From Endozoicomonas euniceicola (GTDB taxonomy: Bacteria; Pseudomonadota; Gammaproteobacteria; Pseudomonadales; Endozoicomonadaceae): a stretch of 64,000 nucleotides of DNA. A program made the position numbers and the translations under genes. A model generated the notes under the pieces. It searched no databases and was not told the DNA's origin. It saw only the letters and a program-made list of their open reading frames with translations. Below, piece after piece: positions 16,957 to 23,143 of the stretch. Numbering within the stretch: the stretch's first letter is position 1; each line of letters opens with the position of its first letter. The DNA lies in NCBI RefSeq assembly GCF_025562755.1, contig NZ_CP103300.1, forward strand, positions 4,217,001 to 4,281,000, in the 5' to 3' direction.

Positions 16957-17145
16957 ATGAAAACTGAAGATTTCGACAAAGCCTTTGATGACGGTAGTGA
17001 TCTGATTGATGATGTCGTTCAATGGGACAAAGGTCATCGCCCTGACTTTGAGACCAAACCCGTCGGTGAGACAAAAGAAAATCTTCAGCCTATAACTGAC
17101 CATGCCCGTTTACCTGTGCGACAAGGTTGCACTCAAGAAGAGTGA
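16957..17145 (+). pseudogene. Truncated CopG/BrnA-type antitoxin
   Basis: The first 40 or so codons (MKTEDFDKAFDDGSDLIDD, then WDKGHRPDFETK) match the N-terminus of CopG/BrnA-like type II antitoxins, in which DFETKRVNVDFP and a ribbon-helix-helix domain should follow. Here the sequence diverges after ETK and runs at 17101 into the second copy of the tsaB 3' end, out of frame with TsaB, stopping at codon 62. The DNA-binding part is missing. The ribosome binding site AAAGGAG is intact. No toxin gene is next to it. Confidence 0.65.
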
Positions 17146-17217
17146 GCGATAACAGGAAGGGTTATTTTGCCATACCCTCTGACAATGCCTCATGACCCAG
17201 AGGTTTAACACAGTTCT
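17101..17217 (+). repeat. Direct repeat, copy 2 (displaced tsaB 3' end)
   Basis: 117 bp nearly identical to 16041-16158, 1060 bp further on. It carries the last codons and trailer of tsaB without the rest of the gene. Its left edge coincides with the truncation of the antitoxin gene. Confidence 0.9.
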
Positions 17218-17291
17218 TCAGGTTTGACAGAAGTGTGGTTGATCAAGTCTAATGAGTGTCAGCTGCAATAAACGTCAACAGTGGAGTAAAA

Positions 17292-17930
17292 ATGGAAATA
17301 ATAAACTTCTCTGAATATATTCCTGAATTAGTTTCTGTATCAATGATTGCAATTTTCATGGCGATCAGTCCGGGAGCTGACTTTGTAATGATCACCAGGA
17401 ACAGTATTTTTTTTAGCCGAAAAGCTGGAATATTTTCATCTTTAGGTGTAAGTGCTGCTCTTTGGCTACATATTACCTATTCAATAGCAGGGCTTGCCGT
17501 AATAATTTCAAAATCGATCCTACTCTTTTCCATAATAAAATATTTGGGTGCAGCTTATCTGATTTTTATAGGCTGGCAGACATTTAAATCTAAAAGTGAT
17601 ATTGAAATATGTGGAACAACAGGGTCAATGAGTTCATTTTCAGCATTTAAAATTGGGTTTATAACCAATGCGTTAAACCCTAAAGCTACAATCTTTTTTC
17701 TCAGCATATTTACTCAAGTTGTTAAGCCTGAAACCCCAATAGCCATACAAATAATGTACGGGGCTATCATATCTTTTACTCACTTAATCTGGTTTACTTG
17801 CGTGGCAATTTTTTTGACCCAGCCAAAATTACTGAAAGCGTTTACGAAGTCTAAAAATACCATTGAAAAATTAGTCGGTGGTGTTCTGGTCGCTTTTGGT
17901 GTCAAGGTGGCAACCCACTCAGGCAGCTAA
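17292..17930 (+). CDS. LysE/RhtB family amino-acid exporter
   Basis: 212 residues from the ATG at 17292, which has GGAG 6 nt upstream; a longer frame from 17256 lacks such a site. The family signature is at the N-terminus: SMIAIFMAISPGADFVMITRNS, then about six hydrophobic helices including GIFSSLGVSAALWLHITYSIAG and FKIGFITNALNPKATIFFLS. Members export amino acids or derivatives such as homoserine lactone, threonine or lysine; the substrate here is unknown. The gene is AT-rich and sits just past the displaced tsaB repeat. Confidence 0.85.
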   Translation: MEIINFSEYIPELVSVSMIAIFMAISPGADFVMITRNSIFFSRKAGIFSSLGVSAALWLHITYSIAGLAVIISKSILLFSIIKYLGAAYLIFIGWQTFKSKSDIEICGTTGSMSSFSAFKIGFITNALNPKATIFFLSIFTQVVKPETPIAIQIMYGAIISFTHLIWFTCVAIFLTQPKLLKAFTKSKNTIEKLVGGVLVAFGVKVATHSGS

Positions 17931-18022
17931 CACGGCACTTTGACTTCCCAATCTGGATTCAACGCTTTTGACAAAGAGGCAGTCAGGCCTGGAGCTGCCT
18001 GCCAGGCGATAGTGAAACATGT

Positions 18023-18163
18023 ATGGCTGAGAAGTTAGGAACTAAGCTTAACTTTGTTCAAAAAGACCTTATTAAAAAGTCGACAAAAGAACCTGGAAGA
18101 GTATTTACTGTAAAAGAAGTTGCTAACTCCTATGGTATTTCTGAAAATACTGCGAGGGCTTAG
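18023..18163 (+). pseudogene. Truncated winged-helix/HTH gene fragment (46 codons)
   Basis: ATG at 18023 opens a 46-codon frame beginning MAEKLGTKLNFVQKD and ending RVFTVKEVANSYGISENTARA, a helix-turn-helix pattern in which the recognition helix would normally continue. A stop follows at once and the heptad repeat array begins 27 nt later. Probably the remains of a regulator cut when the repeat array arose. Confidence 0.45.
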
Positions 18164-18189
18164 GGGCGCAGCATTCAATAACTTACCGG

Positions 18190-18291
18190 GCTGTTGGCTT
18201 TTGGCTATTAGCTGCTCATACAGCCAACCGCCAACCGCCAACCGCCAACCGCCAACCGCCAACCGCCAAAAGCCAAAAGCCAAAAGCCAAA
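18190..18291. repeat. Heptanucleotide array, left part
   Basis: Starts with four inverted-sense heptads (GCTGTTG, GCTTTTG, GCTATTA, GCTGCTC), a 5-nt gap, then GCCAACC six times (18223-18264), GCCAAAA three times and a partial unit that ends at the insertion sequence. The inverted and direct heptads can pair to form a long hairpin. Confidence 0.92.
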
Positions 18292-18315
18292 GGGTGCGGT
18301 TCATTTGCTACGACG
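18292..18315 (+). repeat. Left terminal inverted repeat of the ISKra4 element
   Basis: 24 bp, perfectly complementary to 19911-19934. It lies just beyond the transposase stop codon at 18308 and overlaps the last codons. Confidence 0.9.
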
Positions 18316-19801
18316 AAGCCCTATTCACCACCAACTCACCGTAATTTCGTTTCTTAGAACACGAATGGTGATATGACCAGTATTCATCCCAGTCTCCACT
18401 GGAGTTTATTGAGCGAAGCTTCAGAATGGCTTCCGCGCCTTGCAGGCTCCATCGTGCGCCTGTTATATCAAGACGGTCATTTATCAAATGTCGGCAAGCG
18501 CCTTCAATCACTCCGCTGGCAATAGGAAAGCCTGAGCGCAGCGCCTTATCGTAGCAAAGCCGGTCTCTGTTTTTTTGCAGATAGCCAGCACATTTATCAA
18601 TAGCTTCCCGATTCTTCAATTTTCGTTTCGTGGCACTTTGCTTTATGCCCCTGGCTACCCAGCCCGACTGCCCATGAAGAATTTTCAGTGCTTGCTGCTC
18701 AACCCATTTCTCAATAGATTTATCACCTTTATCATGCAGACAATGAGCGGCTTTCCACAGATATTCCAGCACATGAATGAAATCCATTACGATGCTGGTT
18801 TTGACCTGTTTTCTGCGGGCGACTCTTTCAATCATTTTCAGTTGATGCGGATGCCCATCGACCACGACAACCCATTGTCGTTTTCGTTCCGGGTCACGCT
18901 TGAGAGCCTCATCAAAGGCTTCTTCGATGACTGTTTCTCCGTCCCTCTCAACACTGGCCCAAACCCTCTTGTTGCGTATTGGAGGTCGAAATTTGACGAC
19001 ATTGTCCGCTTTCTTTTCAGAGTTCATGATGGACTCTGGTGAGCGTGGGTTTGCCCGCACAGTGTAAACAGTCGCCACCATAGCCATACGCTTCCGGTCT
19101 TTCTTTTCTCCCGGACTTAAACGTGTCTGACATTTTTTCTTGCTTTTCTCTGCATTCTTGCGGGTCGCTTCCCTTAACCCATCTGGCAACATGACCAGAC
19201 CTTTCCCATCAAAGCTCAGAACCAATAGATCATCTGTTTGCTCATCTTCTATGGTTCGTTGTTCATAGAATTCGACAAAATCCTGAGCTGTGCCTTCAAC
19301 CAGCTTTATTGCCTGGTGCTTGCCAACTATGCCGGGGCAATTTTCACGATGCCGTTTGACGACATTGTCATAAGAACGATCAATAGCATCCGTGACCACA
19401 CGCTTGCGTACACCATCAGAATATTGGTCGTTATTAAGGTTGAGCCCGGCATCCAGTGGGAATTCGTTGGAGACATTGCGCTGGCTATAAGCAAACCGTT
19501 TGACCGTTATCTTGCCAAACACCGTGGTGAGAACCCGGCTGGTATTTTGACGAATATGGTTACGAGGTATGCCGTCAGAGGGAGTGACAGACACTGCTCT
19601 TTCTTCATCTTCAGCCTGTTTATCGAGATAGCCCTGAAACATTAGCCGAAGCAGCTCGTCCCCATTGGTTCGAATGTACTCTTCAGTTGTGCCATGTTCC
19701 TGCAGGCAGGCAGATTCGAGGTGGCGGATCATGCTATTAAAGTGATCCTGTGCAGGAGAAAAAAATTGAAAGTCGAGAGTATTAGCGTAAGATGCGTTCA
19801 C
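18308..19801 (-). CDS. ISKra4 family transposase
   Basis: 497 residues. The N-terminal part resembles the DUF4338-like/zinc region of the family (TVFGKITVKRFAYSQR); then come LVLSFDGKGLVMLPDG (first catalytic Asp region), WVVVVDGHPHQL, SIVMDFIHVLEYLWKAA (second Asp) and SGFPIASGVIEGACRHL plus DRLDITGARWSLQGAEAIL (catalytic Glu region), all standard for ISKra4 DDE transposases. The frame is intact, so the element may still be active. Confidence 0.93.
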   Translation of the reverse strand: MNASYANTLDFQFFSPAQDHFNSMIRHLESACLQEHGTTEEYIRTNGDELLRLMFQGYLDKQAEDEERAVSVTPSDGIPRNHIRQNTSRVLTTVFGKITVKRFAYSQRNVSNEFPLDAGLNLNNDQYSDGVRKRVVTDAIDRSYDNVVKRHRENCPGIVGKHQAIKLVEGTAQDFVEFYEQRTIEDEQTDDLLVLSFDGKGLVMLPDGLREATRKNAEKSKKKCQTRLSPGEKKDRKRMAMVATVYTVRANPRSPESIMNSEKKADNVVKFRPPIRNKRVWASVERDGETVIEEAFDEALKRDPERKRQWVVVVDGHPHQLKMIERVARRKQVKTSIVMDFIHVLEYLWKAAHCLHDKGDKSIEKWVEQQALKILHGQSGWVARGIKQSATKRKLKNREAIDKCAGYLQKNRDRLCYDKALRSGFPIASGVIEGACRHLINDRLDITGARWSLQGAEAILKLRSINSSGDWDEYWSYHHSCSKKRNYGELVVNRASS

Positions 19802-19910
19802 AAAGGGCTGCTTTTCCGGTGTTATTTGTTTGGCGACGTTATATCACCACGAAACAGCCCTTTTTTCTTTGCTCTCGGTCGTCAAAGTAGTTGGTTTTGC
19901 TGGGGTAGAG

Positions 19911-19934
19911 CGTCGTAGCAAATGAACCGCACCC
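19911..19934 (-). repeat. Right terminal inverted repeat of the ISKra4 element
   Basis: 24 bp, perfectly complementary to 18292-18315, on the transposase 5' side, 110 nt ahead of its start codon. Confidence 0.9.
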
Positions 19935-20007
19935 AAAGCCAAAAGCCAAAAGCCAAAAGCCAAAAGCCAAAAGCCAAAAGCCAACAGCCAACAGCCAACA
20001 GCCAACA
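19935..20007. repeat. Heptanucleotide array, right part
   Basis: After a partial AAA, GCCAAAA is repeated six times (19938-19979) and GCCAACA four times (19980-20007), strictly in 7-bp phase. Together with 18190-18291 this was one array before the insertion. The following stretch 20008-20268 has no gene; it contains TATAAT at 20222-20227, a possible -10 element for the next gene. Confidence 0.92.
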
Positions 20008-20268
20008 GCGGTATATTATGTTCTGCTGCTTCCCTTACTTGAATAAGCTGGTCAAACATAAACTTATTCTTCAAACCAGGGACGGCAGAACTTTATTGTA
20101 CATCGCTCCTTCCGACTTAAGGGCTCGTCTGCCGGAGACGCGAGTCTGACAAATGCTTCCTGCTCTCCCTCTCACTCCTACTCCTCAGGCAGAGCTACGA
20201 AGCATCCAGGAAAAGGGGTGCTATAATATCCCCGTTACTAGCCTTCAATTATATGCAATCCTGATAAA

Positions 20269-20880
20269 ATGAATCCGATTGCTGTTTTACGCCCAGCCCC
20301 CGAAATGCACAAGCAGTTACTGGATGGAAAACTCAACCTGTTTGGTTTGAACTGGCATGGAGAGAGTGTCCAGAACCTGATTATTCTAGCCCATGGAGGA
20401 ATAAAAAAATCTAATGCTCTCAAGGTTAGTCGACATATTACCATTCCCGCATGGACAACCTTGTTTTTTTATGCGCCTGCTGGCTTTGTACTTTTTACTA
20501 AGGACGGTTTGAGTAAGTTAATGAGAGGAAAATACCCCCCCCTGGAGGCTGTATTGCCCAATGAAAAGACACCCAACTATGAGCTGTTCTTTGATGGTAA
20601 AGAGGATTCTTTAAAGGAAGTGGCGATTCATATGAACCTCATTAATAGCCGATATGATTTTACCCCATCCTTTGCCCGGCACCCGTTCAGAGTCTACGAC
20701 GTTGTCACCACAGAACCGTCCGGTCCCAAAGGCATTTCCCTGAAGGAAGTTCTCAATGTGCTTTATCGCACAGGCCATCCCTACCAGAAAATCCATTGCC
20801 TGTTCTGTCGCAGTATTTACGGAGCAGAGCGTCAGGATTACAGACCTGGTTATCACAATCCTCCATTCCGTTCTGAATAG
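20269..20880 (+). CDS. Stv-like putative adhesin/effector domain protein
   Basis: 203 residues without a signal peptide. NLIILAHGGIKKSNALKV, followed by ITIPAWTTLFFYAPAGFVL, resembles the putative adhesin Stv domain (a LIxxAHGG motif followed by a P-x-x-T-x-x-F-Y segment), and HCLFCRSIYG near the C-terminus is the Cys-containing block found in relatives. Function is not established; such proteins are often multi-copy in host-associated gammaproteobacteria. It stands between the heptad array and uppP with its own possible promoter. Confidence 0.55.
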   Translation: MNPIAVLRPAPEMHKQLLDGKLNLFGLNWHGESVQNLIILAHGGIKKSNALKVSRHITIPAWTTLFFYAPAGFVLFTKDGLSKLMRGKYPPLEAVLPNEKTPNYELFFDGKEDSLKEVAIHMNLINSRYDFTPSFARHPFRVYDVVTTEPSGPKGISLKEVLNVLYRTGHPYQKIHCLFCRSIYGAERQDYRPGYHNPPFRSE

Positions 20881-20991
20881 CCTGAACTTCTGGAAATATC
20901 ACAGCCTGCCTGACTCAGCAAGAAAAGACTTGAGATAGCTGAATGCCTGGCGACATACTGTATAGTTTTAAAATGGATAAAGGATCACCCC

Positions 20992-21795
20992 ATGGATTTT
21001 CTGCAAATCATTATTCTTGCGTTGATACAGGGTATTACCGAGTTTCTGCCGGTCTCCAGCTCAGGACATCTTATTCTTCCGGCACAGTTGTTAGGCTGGA
21101 GCGATCAGGGGCTGGCCTTTGATGTGGCGGTTCATATCGGTACGCTGGCTGCTGTTATTGGTTATTTCCGTAACGATATTCTCAAAATCGCCATCGACTG
21201 GCTTGGCTCACTGGTGGGCAGAGGCTCAACCTTTAACAGCCGTTTGGGGTGGTACCTGATTTTCGCCACCATTCCGGCGGTGGCTTTTGGCTTTGCCTTG
21301 AAAGCCATCGGGCTTGATGAAGCCATGCGAACGATTGGCGTGATTGCCGGAACCACTCTGATTTTCGGTGCGCTACTTGGCTGGGCTGATCTTAAAGGAC
21401 AACGTATTCAGCCCCTGGAAAAACTGACATTTAAACAGGCAATGATCATCGGTTTTGCCCAGGCGATTGCCCTGATTCCGGGGACTTCCCGTTCCGGTAT
21501 TACCATGACCGCCGGTTTAATGCTGGGATTGACCCGGGAGGCTGCCGCCCGCTTTTCTTTTCTGTTATCCATTCCGGTTATTCTTGGAGCTGGCTCCCTG
21601 CTCACCCTTGATCTGGTTAAAGAGACTGCTCCGGTGGACTGGTCGGTACTGTTCGGTGGTGCAGTGGTTGCGGCTGTCAGTGCCTGGGTCTGTATTCATT
21701 ACTTTCTGGCATTTATTAACCGTATTGGTCTGATGCCGTTTGTTATTTATCGATTCTGCCTCGGAGCGGTTCTGCTTTGGGTGATGCTGGGCTGA
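20992..21795 (+). CDS. uppP: Undecaprenyl-diphosphatase (BacA/UppP)
   Basis: 267 residues, eight or so hydrophobic helices. The two catalytic motifs are present: ITEFLPVSSSGHLIL near the N-terminus and IPGTSRSGITMTAG near residue 165. The enzyme recycles undecaprenyl diphosphate to the monophosphate carrier used for peptidoglycan and surface polysaccharides. ATG with GGATAAAGGATC upstream. The heptad array begins 13 nt after its stop codon. Confidence 0.97.
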   Translation: MDFLQIIILALIQGITEFLPVSSSGHLILPAQLLGWSDQGLAFDVAVHIGTLAAVIGYFRNDILKIAIDWLGSLVGRGSTFNSRLGWYLIFATIPAVAFGFALKAIGLDEAMRTIGVIAGTTLIFGALLGWADLKGQRIQPLEKLTFKQAMIIGFAQAIALIPGTSRSGITMTAGLMLGLTREAAARFSFLLSIPVILGAGSLLTLDLVKETAPVDWSVLFGGAVVAAVSAWVCIHYFLAFINRIGLMPFVIYRFCLGAVLLWVMLG

Positions 21796-21807
21796 GCAGT
21801 ATGCTCC

Positions 21808-21922
21808 GCTGTTAGCTGTTAGCTGTTAGCTGTTAGCTGTTAGCTGTTAGCTGTTAGCTGTTAGCTGTTAGCTGTTAGCCAGCAGCCAGCAGCCAGCAGC
21901 CAAAAGCCAAAAGCCAAAAGCC
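21808..21922. repeat. Heptanucleotide array after uppP
   Basis: GCTGTTA ten times (21808-21877), GCCAGCA three times (21878-21898) and GCCAAAA three times (21899-21919), sixteen units in perfect 7-bp phase with no break at the unit switches. Same type as the array at 18190-20007. It fills most of the uppP-rsmJ gap. Confidence 0.95.
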
Positions 21923-21986
21923 CGTTATATTTCTGATTGCTCCCCCTAACTGCTAAACTCCCATTTTTTCGCTTATGTCTGTTTGA

Positions 21987-22808
21987 ATGAGAAAGCTGCG
22001 AATGTCCTTTTCTCTTTATATTGATTGTTCCGGTCTGGTTGAAGGGCTGGAAAAATATCATTGCCTTAAAAACCTGCATGATAAAGTACCATGCTCTGAA
22101 TGGGTGACTGATACCAGAAGCTTACCTAAAGGCTCATTAATCCTGGGTTTTGAGGAGGATGTGCTCTGCCTGTGTCGTGCCGGTGATAAAGAAAAGCCAG
22201 TGTTTGTTGACTTTGTTGGCGGTAAGGCAGGGCATCGCCGCAAGTTTGGTGGTGGTAAAGGGCAGGATATTGCCAAAGCAGTCGGTTTGAATAAAGGCGT
22301 AACCCCTCATGTGCTTGATGGTACAGGAGGGTTGGGACGTGATGCGTTTGTGCTCGCCACTCTGGGTTGTTCTGTGACTCTGATTGAACGTTCGCCGGTC
22401 ATTGCGGCTCTGCTACAGGACGGTATTGATCGGGCAAGGCTGGCTCCGGAGGTTGCCGCTATTGCCAACCGTATGAAACTGATAAACGAAGACAGTCGTC
22501 AGGCTATGCAAACCATGGCTGCCGATAGTCAACAGTTTGATGTCGTTTATCTTGACCCGATGTTTCCGCATCGGGAAAAGTCGGCACTGGTGAAAAAAGA
22601 GATGCGTATTTTCCAGGATTTGCTGAGTGGCGACCCTGATGCTGATGAGCTGCTGGCACCGGCAGAAGCTCTGGCGGCATACCGGGTGGTGGTTAAACGC
22701 CCGAAGCATGCGCCAGACCTTTCTGACAAAGAACCAACGTATCGTCTGGAAGGCAAAGCCTGCCGTTATGATATTTATGCCTTCAAAGCATTTGGTAAAG
22801 ATAAATAA
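21987..22808 (+). CDS. rsmJ: 16S rRNA (guanine-1516-N2)-methyltransferase RsmJ
   Basis: 273 residues from the first ATG, or 268 from 22002 (MSFSLYIDCSGLVEGLEKY), which aligns better with RsmJ proteins. Motifs: VDFVGGKAGHRRKFGGGKGQ, the SAM site HVLDGTGGLGRDAFVLA (about residue 110) and the catalytic-loop motif YLDPMFPHREKSA (about 190), all specific for RsmJ. It methylates G1516 of 16S rRNA. Monocistronic as far as visible. Confidence 0.95.
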   Translation: MRKLRMSFSLYIDCSGLVEGLEKYHCLKNLHDKVPCSEWVTDTRSLPKGSLILGFEEDVLCLCRAGDKEKPVFVDFVGGKAGHRRKFGGGKGQDIAKAVGLNKGVTPHVLDGTGGLGRDAFVLATLGCSVTLIERSPVIAALLQDGIDRARLAPEVAAIANRMKLINEDSRQAMQTMAADSQQFDVVYLDPMFPHREKSALVKKEMRIFQDLLSGDPDADELLAPAEALAAYRVVVKRPKHAPDLSDKEPTYRLEGKACRYDIYAFKAFGKDK

Positions 22809-22891
22809 AATTGCAATATTTATTGTTTTTAATGGGCATGTTACTTGCGTAATAACAGTGTTGTGACTGATACACCAAAAGGAGCAGGAAA

Positions 22892-23086
22892 ATGAAGCCC
22901 ATAAAAAACATCTCTAAAAAGTTGTTTGGTGTCGAGAGAGACTCCCTTGACCGGCCAGTTAATGAAGTGATCTCTCAGCTTAATGCCAGTCGGGGAGGGG
23001 AGTGGACCTATGACCTGGATCAGGATTGCTACGAAGACATTCTGTCTGAAAGAGTGTGTCAGCCTTACGAAATAAAAGTGCGATAA
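22892..23086 (+). CDS. Small hypothetical protein (64 aa)
   Basis: 64 residues, charged and soluble: KNISKKLFGVERDSLDRPV, then GGEWTYDLDQDCYEDILSE. The ribosome binding site AAGGAGCAGG is excellent and correctly spaced, supporting a real gene. Family not recognised. It lies between rsmJ and the convergent plsB. Confidence 0.6.
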   Translation: MKPIKNISKKLFGVERDSLDRPVNEVISQLNASRGGEWTYDLDQDCYEDILSERVCQPYEIKVR

Positions 23087-23105
23087 CAGTAACAGACTGC
23101 TGCAA

Positions 23106-23126
23106 CGCCCTGTGTCGTACAGGGCG
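23106..23126. terminator. Hairpin between convergent genes
   Basis: CGCCCTGT, loop GTCGT, ACAGGGCG: an 8-bp GC-rich stem between the 64-residue gene and plsB. There is no clear T run, so termination efficiency is uncertain. Confidence 0.5.
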
Positions 23127-23143
23127 GCGGCCTTTGCAGTGAT

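Larger units (their letters stand above)
18292..19934. mobile_element. ISKra4-family insertion sequence, apparently complete
   Basis: 1643 bp bounded by perfect 24-bp terminal inverted repeats beginning GGGTGCGGTTCATTTGC (18292-18315 and 19911-19934). It contains a single intact transposase gene on the minus strand. It is inserted inside the heptad array; the array resumes at 19935 with the same GCCAAAA unit. To restore the 7-bp phase, the target duplication must be 2 or 9 bp; AAAGCCAAA occurs on both sides, which fits 9. Confidence 0.92.

Noticed and set aside
18190..20007. CRISPR array
   Set aside because: The repeats are 7 bp and contiguous, with no unique spacers and no cas genes in the window.
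19844..20074. Frames reading repeated FGFWLLA or similar in the heptad arrays
   Set aside because: A 7-bp repeat read as codons gives a 7-residue periodic peptide automatically; no start signals or flanking domains support translation.
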